A stretch of 64,000 nucleotides of DNA from Planctomycetota bacterium. Its GTDB lineage: Bacteria; Planctomycetota; UBA1135; UBA2386. The translations under genes and the position numbers were made by a program. Below, piece by piece: positions 48,573 through 57,342 of the stretch. Every line of letters starts with the position of its first letter. Positions within the stretch are counted from its first letter, which is position 1. The stretch covers positions 124,001 through 188,000 of the forward strand of contig JANQJF010000059.1 in assembly GCA_028281765.1 (NCBI GenBank). Reading direction: 5' to 3'. Under the pieces are notes generated by a model. It did no database searches and was not told the DNA's origin. It worked only from the letters and a program-made list of their open reading frames with translations.

Positions 48573-50891
48573 CTAACGAACCAATTCCACGGCGAGGCCC
48601 TCAGTGAACTTCCAATCGAAGTCCCCCTCCGCCACCTGGTACATCCACTGGAAGTGCAGCACCGTCTCCGGCATCTCCTCCGGGATCGCGAGCTGCACCG
48701 TGCGATATCCGAGCCCGGTGTTCGTCCCCCTCGTGCCGATGTGCCCAGTCCCCGCGACCGGGACGTAGGCATGGCAACCGGGCAGACCGAGGCCACTCAG
48801 GTCGATCGCCGCGGGCGCGGTCCCGATCAGCAGGATCGCCCAAGCGTGCTGGACACTCGCACCCGCAAGACGCACGTACGTGAACTCGGCACCGATCTGC
48901 TGACTCCCCGGCGACAGCACGGTCTGATCCACCCACTCGATCTGCGCCGGGGTGCAGGCGACGCCGTAGTGGGTCGGCGGCGCCGCGGCCGTGTGCTGCC
49001 AGTCTCGAGCGAACGCGGCGCCACCGCCTGTCTGGTCGCGCAGCCCGAACACGAACCCGACGTCATCCGAGTTTGTGTCGAACACCGACCCGACGCTGGC
49101 GTTCTCTTCCCCCGGCAGACCCGGGTGAAGCACGTGGCCGTCGACCACACGTCCGTTGTGGCCGAGGCGCGTGGCGTGAATCGAACCGTCTCCCCCATGC
49201 CGACCCTGACGCATCGCCGTGACCGTCCAGTGCGACAGCGAGTGCTCGTCGAACGCCATCGCGCCGAGCTCCCATTCGCGATTCGCGCCGCCCACGTGCA
49301 GCGGCTCCGGCTCCCAACGGATGGCCGCCCCGTTCATGTTCGACCAGGTCACACGGTTGCACCACACCTCGGTCCCATGCGGCTGCGACGGACGCGCCGG
49401 CAGTCCGGCCGCGCCGAGCTTGGTCCAGGCGAGGACGAATCGCCCCTGCCGGCCCGCGACTCGGGGCATCATTCGGTGCGACCCCACCAGCGAATCCTGC
49501 GTGTCCCCGTAGGCCGCCCACGACACCGCACCCGCAGCATCGACGAGTCGCGAGAACACGCTCCAATCGCCGCCGCCTGCCTGCGTGAGGTCCGACCGCT
49601 GCCACGCGACGAACCACGGCCGATCCGCGTCTCCGATCTTGTTCACGGTCGGACGCTCGTGATCGCCGGGCACGAACGGCCCCATGACGTCCAGCTGGGA
49701 TTCCGGCCCGACGATCGGCGCACCGCCCGCGAACTCGAGCGTCCGCACGCGCACCTCACTCGCATCGACCTCGTGACCGAGCGCCAGCGCACTCGGCTCG
49801 CGCTGCCAGGCGATCAGTGCGGCCGTGCCCGGATTCTCGAACGACGTCCCTCCGACCACAGGGCGCCAGTCGTGTCCGGCGGTCTCCTGTGGCAACTCCG
49901 TCCACGTGGACGAGAACGTGCGATCACCCGCGGCCCTCGTATGGAACCCGATGCGCCAGCCGCCTCCGGTCGCGGCTCGGTCCCGCCCGGTGACCAAGAC
50001 GTAGACCTGGGGCAATCCCGTCATCGTCACGGAAGTAGCCGTCGCGCTGCGGTCCGGGCTCAGATCCGCGAACACGGTCGTGGGATTGGAGTAGTCCGCG
50101 TCCCGGATCTGCGCGAACTCGTCGAAGTCGCTGGCCGAGGCCGCCCGCACGTAGCTGATCATGACTTCTCCGATCGCGGCGTCGCGAATGAGGTCCACGT
50201 GATCCAGCGCCGCGCCCGCGTCGATCGAGACGACGGCCAGCAGCGGGTCGATCGTCACCGGGTAGTCGGCGGTTTCGAGCCAGCTCCCGGGCACGCGGAT
50301 CTCGACGAACTCACCGTCCCGGGCCGTGCACAGATCGATTCGTCCGTCTGCAGCATCCACGCCGAAGGCGCATCCGTACTCGAGCGTCGGGACGCCGGAT
50401 GAGTCGCAGAACGTGATCGGCGCGTGGGCGAAGCCCCGCGAATCGGCGCGCAGGTCGGTCCGAATCGCGCCGCGCACGACGAGATCCCCACCTCCGGGGG
50501 GTGGCGCGGAGACGACGAACGTCTGCTCGAGCCCACTCTCCAGTACGTCGTACGCCTCGACGACGCCCGCGTGGTGAATCTCGAAGCGCGTTCCCGAAAC
50601 CACCCCGGCACGCGGAGTCCCGAGACCAAGCGCTTCTCCCCCGCGCGTGATCGACACCGTGCGCCACCCCAGCGACTGGTTGCGGGCCACCCTGGCCCCC
50701 AGATACGGGGTGAACACGACGCCGTCGGCGCGGAGTTCGACCTTGTAGTCGCCCGCCGCCGCGAAGTAGCGACCGGACTCAGTGCCGGCGTGGATCGGTG
50801 TGACGGCCGGCTCGATCGTCGTGACCGACTGCCCGACGAGTGCTCCTCCGGCCGAGAGCACGAGCGCTGCCGTGTATCGCAATGTGTTCAT
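48573..50891 (-). CDS. Secreted repeat protein, first of three tandem paralogues
   Basis: About 772 residues from the ATG at 50891 with a signal peptide ending GGALVGQ. The shared N-terminal module is present: YKVELRADGVVFTPYLG, GDLVVRGAIRTDL, and YPVTIDPLLAVV. The middle has propeller-like strands (PWFVAWQRSDL, RFVLAWTKLGA, VGFVFGLRDQ). The last 130 residues, from HYGVACTP, form the C-terminal domain also seen in the kelch and CotH proteins (AWAILLIGTAPAAIDLSGLGLPGC). It is first in the three-gene run and divergent from an ECF sigma gene 134 bp away, which could control it; that link is inferred from position. Confidence 0.75.
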   Translation of the reverse strand: MNTLRYTAALVLSAGGALVGQSVTTIEPAVTPIHAGTESGRYFAAAGDYKVELRADGVVFTPYLGARVARNQSLGWRTVSITRGGEALGLGTPRAGVVSGTRFEIHHAGVVEAYDVLESGLEQTFVVSAPPPGGGDLVVRGAIRTDLRADSRGFAHAPITFCDSSGVPTLEYGCAFGVDAADGRIDLCTARDGEFVEIRVPGSWLETADYPVTIDPLLAVVSIDAGAALDHVDLIRDAAIGEVMISYVRAASASDFDEFAQIRDADYSNPTTVFADLSPDRSATATSVTMTGLPQVYVLVTGRDRAATGGGWRIGFHTRAAGDRTFSSTWTELPQETAGHDWRPVVGGTSFENPGTAALIAWQREPSALALGHEVDASEVRVRTLEFAGGAPIVGPESQLDVMGPFVPGDHERPTVNKIGDADRPWFVAWQRSDLTQAGGGDWSVFSRLVDAAGAVSWAAYGDTQDSLVGSHRMMPRVAGRQGRFVLAWTKLGAAGLPARPSQPHGTEVWCNRVTWSNMNGAAIRWEPEPLHVGGANREWELGAMAFDEHSLSHWTVTAMRQGRHGGDGSIHATRLGHNGRVVDGHVLHPGLPGEENASVGSVFDTNSDDVGFVFGLRDQTGGGAAFARDWQHTAAAPPTHYGVACTPAQIEWVDQTVLSPGSQQIGAEFTYVRLAGASVQHAWAILLIGTAPAAIDLSGLGLPGCHAYVPVAGTGHIGTRGTNTGLGYRTVQLAIPEEMPETVLHFQWMYQVAEGDFDWKFTEGLAVELVR

Positions 50892-51025
50892 GTCATCCCG
50901 GCGACCTCCTGGCCGGAGACCGGACAGAAAATTCGGTTCCGTTGTCCGGTCGCCTACGCAGCGGACGCCACTCCTGGGACGTACCATTCGTGACCACCGC
51001 ACTTCCCGTTCCCGGCAACCCGCAC

Positions 51026-51664
51026 ATGCGTTCTCCCCAAGACGACGACACCCTCGACAAGCTGAGGAGTTGGCACGCCGGGGATCGAACGGCACTCGAC
51101 GCCCTCGTCAGCGACAACCTGACCTGGATCGCGGACCACATCCACCGCAACCTGCGACCCGCGCTGCGTCTCACCGGGCAAACGGAGGACTTCGTCCAGC
51201 AAGCGATGCTCGCGGTCCTCGAGTACGGCCCCAAGTTCGAGGTATCCGATCGCGCCCGCTTCCGAGCCCTCGTCGCGCGCATCGTCGAGAACGACCTCCG
51301 GGACCAGCACCGATTCCTGCACCGGGAGTGTCGTGACGTGCGCCGCAACGTCGGGGCGGCCACGGACACAGTGCTCAACCTGGACCCGGCTGCACGCTCG
51401 GTCACGACGCCGAGCGCAGCCGCCGAACGCGAGGAGCGCCGCGCCTGGCTTCGCCTGGCTCTGGATCTACTCGACCCCGAGGATCGAGAAGCCATTCGCA
51501 TGCGCGACTGGGAAGAGCTGACCTTCCGAGAAGCGGGCGAACGCCTCGGCATCGGCGAGGACGGAGCGCGCAAGCGATACGACCGCGCGCTGCCGAAGCT
51601 CGCGAAGAAGGTCGCGCTGCTGCGAGACGGCAAGATCGACAGCGCTGTGGCGGCGGAGGACTGA
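51026..51664 (+). CDS. ECF-type RNA polymerase sigma factor
   Basis: About 212 residues from the ATG at 51026. Region 2 includes GQTEDFVQQAMLAVLEY and RARFRALVARIVENDLRDQHR; region 4 is LTFREAGERLGIGEDGARKRY near the C-terminus, a helix-turn-helix. No anti-sigma gene is adjacent. It is divergent from the three tandem secreted-protein genes, and the nearest kinase lies at the other end of that run, an arrangement consistent with, but not proof of, a sigma/kinase-controlled envelope locus. Confidence 0.83.
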   Translation: MRSPQDDDTLDKLRSWHAGDRTALDALVSDNLTWIADHIHRNLRPALRLTGQTEDFVQQAMLAVLEYGPKFEVSDRARFRALVARIVENDLRDQHRFLHRECRDVRRNVGAATDTVLNLDPAARSVTTPSAAAEREERRAWLRLALDLLDPEDREAIRMRDWEELTFREAGERLGIGEDGARKRYDRALPKLAKKVALLRDGKIDSAVAAED

Positions 51665-51738
51665 GGCGGGGCTCGCCGGCAGACCGAAGCCAGCCGGCCG
51701 CCGTCCAGCTACGCTGTCCCCATGCCCGCCACCCCGAC

Positions 51739-51867
51739 CACCGGCTCGGCGTCTGGATCGTGCTGTTGACCGTGTCCCCCTGGCGGCTGGCACGCTTCCG
51801 CTTCGGACCGCTCGAATGGGCGTGGCGCAGCCTGACGTACTGGACGCCGCAGCCGCTGCGCCGCTAA
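51739..51867 (+). pseudogene. C-terminal relic of a DUF418 (YeiB-type) membrane protein
   Basis: A 42-codon open stretch ending at the TAA 51865-51867 encodes HRLGVWIVLLTVSP, then FRFGPLEWAWRSLTYW and a terminal PLRR. The GPLEWxWRxLTY motif is the conserved C-terminus of DUF418 membrane proteins. There is no in-frame ATG, and the preceding DNA is the end of the sigma gene, so about 90 percent of a normal DUF418 protein is missing. Its stop codon overlaps the stop of the convergent gene at 51864. Confidence 0.7.
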
Positions 51868-52097
51868 CCCGTCCGCCGCTGATGCGAGTTGCAGTTCGCG
51901 ATGTGGACCTCGTTCTTGAAGGTCTCGCGCCCCTGGAACATGCAGATCACGCCGTCGTCGAACTCGGTCTTGCAGTGCCGGCAGGTCCCGCACTGGAACC
52001 TCGAGCTGCCGCCGCCCCCGCCGGCCTGCATCGATCGCGTCACGAACCGCCAGAGCAGGTAGCCGAGGATCAGGAAGAGCAGGAGCCGGAGCCACAT
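51864..52097 (-). CDS. Small membrane protein with cysteine cluster
   Basis: 77 residues. A single hydrophobic segment (residues 2-20) is followed by a Gly-rich linker and a cysteine-rich tail, CGTCRHCKTEFDDGVICMF and a final Cys, that could bind a metal ion. No family was recognised. It lies 36 bp downstream of recG on the same strand. Probably a membrane-tethered metal-binding peptide; role unknown. Confidence 0.55.
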   Translation of the reverse strand: MWLRLLLFLILGYLLWRFVTRSMQAGGGGGSSRFQCGTCRHCKTEFDDGVICMFQGRETFKNEVHIANCNSHQRRTG

Positions 52098-52133
52098 CCC
52101 GCCGATCCTAACCCCATGAGCGCGCGGGCGGAA

Positions 52134-54077
52134 TCAGGGGGCGTCACGAACGGCGTCTCGCGCGCGCTGCAACAGCTCCAAATCGGCGATCGGATCGAGG
52201 GCGCGAAAGTCGGCGAGGCCACTCTGCCGCTGCCCGAGGAGCTCGCCGGCGCCGCGTAGCCGGAGGTCTTCTTCTGCCAGTCGAAAGCCGTCGTCGGTCG
52301 CGCACAGCGCCGCCGTGCGGGCGTTCGCAGTGCCGACCAGGACGCACACGCCCCGCTTCGCGCCACGCCCGACGCGCCCACGCAGCTGATGGAGCGTCGA
52401 GATCCCGAAGCGCTCGGGCGAGACGACGACCATCAAGGTCGCGGCCGGCACGTCGACGCCGACCTCGAGCACGGTCGTCCCGACGAGCACGTCACACTCT
52501 CGATCGCGGAACGCGGCCGTGGCCTCGCGTCTTTCGTCCGTCGGCTGGCGGCCGTGCACCAGGCGGCACGAGAACCGCTTGGCCAAGTCCTCGGCGACGC
52601 GCACGGCACCACCCTTCTCGCCGTCCTCGCCGATCTTGGGGCACACGACGTAAGCCTGCCCCCCACGACGCACGTGCCGCTCGATCGCACTCAGCACGCG
52701 CGGCCATTCATCGCGTTCGACGAACACCGCGCGCGGCATTGGCCGACCGCGCGGTCGCGCACGCAACGCGAGCGAGTCGAGATCGCCGAACAGCGTCAGC
52801 GTCAGCGTGCGAGGGATCGGCGTCGCGGTCATGACGAGCACGTGGGGCGCCTGCCCTTTGCGCACGAGCTGCATGCGCTGCTCGACTCCGAAGCGATGCT
52901 GCTCGTCGATCACGACGAGGCCGAGGCTCGCGAACGACGTAGACTCGCTGATCAACGCGTGCGTGCCGATGACGAACGGGGCCTCACCGGCCGCGACCGC
53001 CTCGCGAACCGCCGCCTGTTCCGCCGCGCGGAGACTGCCGATCAGGAGCTCGCACTGCACGCCGCTCCCGTCGAGCATCGCCGAGATCGAGGCGAAGTGC
53101 TGCTCGGCCAGGAGCTCGGTCGGCGCAAGGAACGCGACCTGATGTCCGGCTTCGATCGTCGCCAGCGCGGCGTCGAGCGCCACCGCGGTCTTGCCGGTGC
53201 CGACGTCGCCGTGCAGCAAGAATCCGCACGGCGCGGGTCCCTGGAGGGAGCGACGAAGAACCTCGACCGCGTGCCGTTGATCCGCGGTCCATTCGAACGG
53301 CAACACGCCCCGCATCCGCGCGTCGTGCTCCGCGCCGATCTCCACGACGGGCCCTCGGACGTGCGAGCGCGTGCGGCGCGTGCGCTCGAGCTCCCGGAAC
53401 AGCCCGACCGCCTCGACGAGCGCGAACGTCGCCCGCGCGCGCTCGTGCTCGTCCGCGTCCTTGGGCGCATGCATCGCGCGGATCATGTCTTGAGACGGCT
53501 GGGCGAACTCGCCGAGACCCGCCGGCAGCGACACGTCGAGCAGCTGCGACAGATCGACTCGTTCGATGGCCTGCGCGATCCATCCGCGAAGACGAGACTC
53601 CGAAACGCCAGGAACCTCGCGGTAGCGCACGAGGATCGGACCGGTGGCCGCGCGATCGCTCGCGACCACACGCGGGTTCTTGACGACGTACGAAGAGCCG
53701 GTCTTGTCGAGCAGCCCCTCGACGACACGCTCCATCCCGACCGTGTAGCTCTTGGCCAAGTAGGGCTGGTTGAAGAACGACACTCGAAACGGCTCGCCCT
53801 CCTCCGACTCGAACTGCACGTTGACGATGCTGCGCCGCCCCGGCAACCAGGCGAGCTTCGACTGGAACACGCGACCCTGCAAGCGCACGAGCTGCCCGAG
53901 CATCGCGTCGGTCGGTGCCGCGAGTTCCGCGACCTCGTCGTGCCGCCGCGGGAAGAACATGACGAGATCCGCTAGCGTGGCGATACCCGCGGCCGCCAGC
54001 CGCTCGGAGGCTTTCGGGCCGATTCCGTCGAGCGCAGTCGTCGAACTGTCAGGCGGCAACGCAGCTGTATCGGCCAT
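52134..54077 (-). CDS. recG: ATP-dependent DNA helicase RecG
   Basis: About 647 residues from the ATG at 54077; the longer open frame upstream overlaps another gene. RecG remodels stalled replication forks and Holliday junctions. The N-terminal wedge domain begins with a helix-hairpin-helix (LDGIGPKASERLAAAG). Helicase motifs are complete: Walker A GDVGTGKT at 290-297, DEQH at 391-394, TATPIPRTL, and motif VI QLRGRVGRG. The protein is slightly shorter than the usual 690 residues. It is divergent from the UDP-sugar pyrophosphorylase gene. Confidence 0.95.
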   Translation of the reverse strand: MADTAALPPDSSTTALDGIGPKASERLAAAGIATLADLVMFFPRRHDEVAELAAPTDAMLGQLVRLQGRVFQSKLAWLPGRRSIVNVQFESEEGEPFRVSFFNQPYLAKSYTVGMERVVEGLLDKTGSSYVVKNPRVVASDRAATGPILVRYREVPGVSESRLRGWIAQAIERVDLSQLLDVSLPAGLGEFAQPSQDMIRAMHAPKDADEHERARATFALVEAVGLFRELERTRRTRSHVRGPVVEIGAEHDARMRGVLPFEWTADQRHAVEVLRRSLQGPAPCGFLLHGDVGTGKTAVALDAALATIEAGHQVAFLAPTELLAEQHFASISAMLDGSGVQCELLIGSLRAAEQAAVREAVAAGEAPFVIGTHALISESTSFASLGLVVIDEQHRFGVEQRMQLVRKGQAPHVLVMTATPIPRTLTLTLFGDLDSLALRARPRGRPMPRAVFVERDEWPRVLSAIERHVRRGGQAYVVCPKIGEDGEKGGAVRVAEDLAKRFSCRLVHGRQPTDERREATAAFRDRECDVLVGTTVLEVGVDVPAATLMVVVSPERFGISTLHQLRGRVGRGAKRGVCVLVGTANARTAALCATDDGFRLAEEDLRLRGAGELLGQRQSGLADFRALDPIADLELLQRARDAVRDAP

Positions 54078-54176
54078 GTCAAGGGGGATCGGAGCAAACC
54101 CTGGCGCGCGAACGAAGCGGCGATTCGCCGCCGCGCGGAAAGTTTCGACCCCCGCGCGCACTTTGCCTCGGTCAGC

Positions 54177-54184
54177 GCTACCGT
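54177..54184 (+). promoter_or_regulatory. Possible extended -10 (GCTACCGT) for the pyrophosphorylase gene
   Basis: GCTACCGT ends 22 bases before the ATG at 54207. It is of the same GCTACNNT form seen before icd, the kelch gene and the sigma gene at 15188. No clear -35. Confidence 0.25.
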
Positions 54185-54206
54185 TCGCGACGACATTTCC
54201 CCTGCG

Positions 54207-55325
54207 ATGCCCTTGAAAGCCCTCGAAGACAAGCATCTCGAGTACCTGTCCCGATTCGGATTCGACGCGGAACTGCTCGAGTCCTGGCGCGATCGGCTCC
54301 GTGACGGCTCCCTGACCGCCGAATCGAACACGATGGAGGGTCAGCTCCTGGCACCCGCCGCGGATCAGATTCGCGCGCTGCCGAAGTCCGGCACGCCCGA
54401 GCGCGACGAGCTCATCGCCGCGGGCGAGGAGGCGATCCGCAACGGCGAGTTCGGCATCGTCGTCCTGAACGGCGGCATGGCCACACGCTTCGGCGGCGTC
54501 GTCAAGGGCACGGTCGACGTGCTCGGCGATCGGTCCTTCCTCAACCTGAAGCTCACGGACGCGCACAAGACGGCCGAACGCTGCGGCGGCAGGATCCCGG
54601 TCATGCTGATGAACAGCTTCGCGACCGACGAGGCGACGCGCGATCACCTGCGCGAACACAGCAACTTCGGAGTTCCGGACGACCTCGTGTCGCACTTCAC
54701 GCAGTTCATCTCCGTCCGACTCGAACAGGGCGGGGACATCTTCACGACGGAGGACGGAGACGTCTCTCCGTACGGTCCGGGGCACGGCGACTTCAGCTTC
54801 GCGCTGCGCGCGAGCGGCCTGCTCGAGAAGTTCCTCGAAGGCGGCGGCAAGCACCTGATGCTCGCGAACGTCGACAACCTGGGCGCACGCGTCGACCCCG
54901 CGATCCTCGGTCATCACATCGTCAACAAAGCCGAGGTGACCTGCGAGACGGCGCCGAAATGGCCCGGCGACGTCGGCGGCTCACCCTACGTCGTCGACGG
55001 CAAGCTGCAGCTCGTCGAGCAGATCCGCTACCCGTCCGACTTCGACCCGGAGATCGTCGACGTCTTCAACACGAACACGTTCCACTTCGACGCGAAGGCG
55101 ATCGATCGCGACTTCGACCTCGGCTGGTACTACGTCGAGAAGTCGGTCGGCGACAAGAAGGCCGTGCAGATCGAACGCCTCGTCGGCGAACTCACGAAGT
55201 TTCTCAAGAGCAACTTCATCCGCGTCAAGCGCACCGGCGACCGCACGCGGTTCCTGCCGATCAAGACCCCGGACGATCTCGACTCGTGCCGCGACGAGAT
55301 CGTCGAGATCTACCCGGCGGACTGA
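54207..55325 (+). CDS. UTP-glucose-1-phosphate uridylyltransferase family (UDPGP)
   Basis: 372 residues, shorter than eukaryotic-type UDPGP enzymes (about 450-500). The nucleotide-binding signature is VVLNGGMATRFGGVVKGTV (about 85-103), replacing the usual GGxGTRxG-K form. Further family features are PVMLMNSFAT, FTQFISVRL, KHLMLANVDNLGARVDP and FNTNTFHFD. It would make a UDP-sugar from UTP and a sugar 1-phosphate for polysaccharide or lipid glycosylation in the cytoplasm. It is followed 45 bp later by the sterol-desaturase-family gene. The sugar specificity cannot be read from sequence. Confidence 0.85.
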   Translation: MPLKALEDKHLEYLSRFGFDAELLESWRDRLRDGSLTAESNTMEGQLLAPAADQIRALPKSGTPERDELIAAGEEAIRNGEFGIVVLNGGMATRFGGVVKGTVDVLGDRSFLNLKLTDAHKTAERCGGRIPVMLMNSFATDEATRDHLREHSNFGVPDDLVSHFTQFISVRLEQGGDIFTTEDGDVSPYGPGHGDFSFALRASGLLEKFLEGGGKHLMLANVDNLGARVDPAILGHHIVNKAEVTCETAPKWPGDVGGSPYVVDGKLQLVEQIRYPSDFDPEIVDVFNTNTFHFDAKAIDRDFDLGWYYVEKSVGDKKAVQIERLVGELTKFLKSNFIRVKRTGDRTRFLPIKTPDDLDSCRDEIVEIYPAD

Positions 55326-55370
55326 CCGTCCCGAAGACAGGGAGCACGGAGAGCGGTAGACCGGAGCAGG

Positions 55371-56159
55371 ATGGAATACCTCTACTGGCTGCTCGGAATC
55401 TCCGCCGCGATGGCGCTCCTCGAGCGCCTCGTGCCGAACCATCGTGCGCAGCCGGTGCTGCGCCGGCAGCTGATCAACGACTTGTTCTACCTGGTGTTCC
55501 ACGGCTACCTCTACTGGCAGCTGTTCGGCACGGTCATCCAGGGCGTGGCAGGCTCTACGCGAGACGGGCTCGCCGCGATCGGTCTCGCGCCGGAGCAAGG
55601 CCTGCTCGTCGGCGCACCGTTCCTCGTGCAGTTCTTCGCGTTCTTGGTCGCGAGTGACTTCCTGCAGTGGAACGTGCACCGCTTGCTGCACCGCGTGCCG
55701 CTGCTGTGGCAGTTCCACAAAGTCCACCACTCGATCCAGGAGATGGACTGGGCCGGCAACTTCCGCTTCCACTGGGCCGAGGTCGTCGTCTACCGATCGA
55801 TCCTCTACGTCCCGATCGTCGTGTGGCTCGGCTACGACCCCGCCCCGCAGTTCCTCGCGATCGTGATCGGCACGGCGTGGGGTCACTTCAACCACGCGAA
55901 CGTGAACCTCGGGATCGGGCCCCTGGCCTATGTGTTCAACAGCCCGCGCATGCACCTCTGGCACCACGACGCGTCAGACGAGGGCGGCACGGCGAAGAAC
56001 TTCGGCATCGTGCTCAGCGTCTGGGACTGGACCTTCGGCACGGCCTACTGGCCGCGGGATCGAGAACCGGAGCGCATCGGGTATCCGGGGGATGAGGAGA
56101 TGCCGCGGGATCTACCGCGCCAGCTGGTGTTCCCGCTGTGGCGGACGGCGAAGGGCTGA
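55371..56159 (+). CDS. Sterol desaturase / fatty acid hydroxylase family protein
   Basis: 262 residues with about four hydrophobic segments. The three histidine boxes that bind a di-iron centre are present: HRLLH at 103-107, HKVHH at 116-120, and HFNH at 172-175 with HLWHH at 195-199. The family uses O2 to hydroxylate or desaturate lipids at the membrane. The substrate is unknown; planctomycete homologues may act on hopanoids, sterols or fatty acids. It is probably co-transcribed with the UDPGP gene. Confidence 0.9.
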   Translation: MEYLYWLLGISAAMALLERLVPNHRAQPVLRRQLINDLFYLVFHGYLYWQLFGTVIQGVAGSTRDGLAAIGLAPEQGLLVGAPFLVQFFAFLVASDFLQWNVHRLLHRVPLLWQFHKVHHSIQEMDWAGNFRFHWAEVVVYRSILYVPIVVWLGYDPAPQFLAIVIGTAWGHFNHANVNLGIGPLAYVFNSPRMHLWHHDASDEGGTAKNFGIVLSVWDWTFGTAYWPRDREPERIGYPGDEEMPRDLPRQLVFPLWRTAKG

Positions 56160-56160
56160 C

Positions 56161-56273
56161 GCCCGCACTTGCCCTTGGCCTTGCCTTTGCCTGGAGCAAG
56201 GCGCGGGTGATCCACCGATCACCGACGGCGCTCACGCCGCTCGCCCGTGCAGGCAAGGGCAGGGGCTAGCCGC
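56161..56273. repeat. Convergent intergenic element with two GGGCNN arrays and a hairpin
   Basis: On the minus strand the left part reads hexamers AGGCAA, AGGCAA, GGCCAA, GGGCAA; on the plus strand the right part reads AGGCAA, GGGCAG, GGGCTA, so the ends are roughly inverted. In the centre GGTGATC pairs with GATCACC (56206-56223, loop CACC). It lies between convergent genes and covers the moaA stop, and resembles the elements at 19314-19376 and 39506-39553. Confidence 0.6.
56206..56223. terminator. 7-bp hairpin between convergent genes
   Basis: GGTGATC, loop CACC, GATCACC, between the sterol-desaturase-family gene and moaA. It has no T-tract; a bidirectional terminator role is inferred from position. 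Confidence 0.4.
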
Positions 56274-57300
56274 CGCGCGTATGCATCTCGAGGTGCGGAT
56301 TCCCCCGCAGCTCTTCCGCCTTCGCCAGCGGCGCGCGCTCCGCAATCCCCAACCGCTGCTCCGCGCCGCGATCGCGGCGCTCGCGCCACAATCGCGCCAG
56401 ATCCTCGCGGATCTGCTCGTCCGTCTTCGGGCCGCGCAGCCACGCCCGCACGTCGACGCCGAGTCGCCCGTAGAGACACGTCAACAGCGTCCCGTCCGCG
56501 GTGATTCGAGCGCGGTCGCACGTCGCGCAGAACGGCTTCGTCGTCGATGCGATCACGCCGAAGACCGTGCCGTCTTGGAGCACGAAGCGCGTCGCGGGGG
56601 CCGACTCGCGCACGACCTTGGGCTGCACGCTGCCGAAGCAGCGCTCGATCGTCGCCAGGATCTCGTCCTGCGACACGACCTGTTCGCTGCGCCATTGCGT
56701 GGCGCCGCCGACGTCCATGTATTCGATGAAGCGGAGCTCGGCTCCCTGCTCTCGCGCATACTCGAGCAGAGGAATGATCTCGTCTTCGTTGAAGCCGCGG
56801 ACGACGACCGCGTTGAGCTTCACCGGGAAGCCGAGCTCGCGCGCGGCTTCGATGCCGCGCAAGACGCGTCCGTGTTCGTCGCGCTGCGCGATCGCCTGGA
56901 AGCGTTCTGCGCGCAAGGTATCGAGACTGACCGTGACGCGATCGAGTCCGGCCTCGCGGAGCGCGGGACCCTGCGCCGGCAACAGGATACCGTTCGTCGT
57001 CAGCGCGAGCTCCTCGATGCCTTCGATCTTCGCGAGGCGGTCGACCAACTCCGGAAGGTCACGGCGCAGCAGCGGCTCCCCGCCGGTCAGCCGCACCCGG
57101 TCGACACCGACGGACGCGAAGGCGCGGGTCAGCCGCTCCAGCTCGTCGAAGTCGAGAATGTCCGACCGCGGTAGCCACTCGTAGTCCGGCTCCGGCATGC
57201 AGTAGGTGCAACGCAGGTTGCAGCGGTCCGTCACGGACAGACGCAGGCTGCGCAGCGGTCGCGAGAACCGATCGGTCGGGAGTCGTGGCGCTTCGGTCAC
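56266..57300 (-). CDS. moaA: GTP 3',8-cyclase (molybdenum cofactor biosynthesis)
   Basis: 344 residues. The radical-SAM cluster motif is CNLRCTYC (Cys27, Cys31, Cys34); the second cluster that binds GTP uses Cys258, Cys261 and Cys275 in FCATCDRARITADG and LLTC. LTGGEPLLRRDLPEL and LALTTNG are typical. The protein ends in Gly-Gly, as active MoaA proteins do. It makes the cyclic pterin precursor from GTP with MoaC, which is not in the window. It lies 42 bp after the methyltransferase gene on the same strand. Confidence 0.96.
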   Translation of the reverse strand: MTEAPRLPTDRFSRPLRSLRLSVTDRCNLRCTYCMPEPDYEWLPRSDILDFDELERLTRAFASVGVDRVRLTGGEPLLRRDLPELVDRLAKIEGIEELALTTNGILLPAQGPALREAGLDRVTVSLDTLRAERFQAIAQRDEHGRVLRGIEAARELGFPVKLNAVVVRGFNEDEIIPLLEYAREQGAELRFIEYMDVGGATQWRSEQVVSQDEILATIERCFGSVQPKVVRESAPATRFVLQDGTVFGVIASTTKPFCATCDRARITADGTLLTCLYGRLGVDVRAWLRGPKTDEQIREDLARLWRERRDRGAEQRLGIAERAPLAKAEELRGNPHLEMHTRGG

Positions 57301-57342
57301 AGCGCGCAGTGTGGCGCACGGACGAGACCGAGGGAAGTCCCG

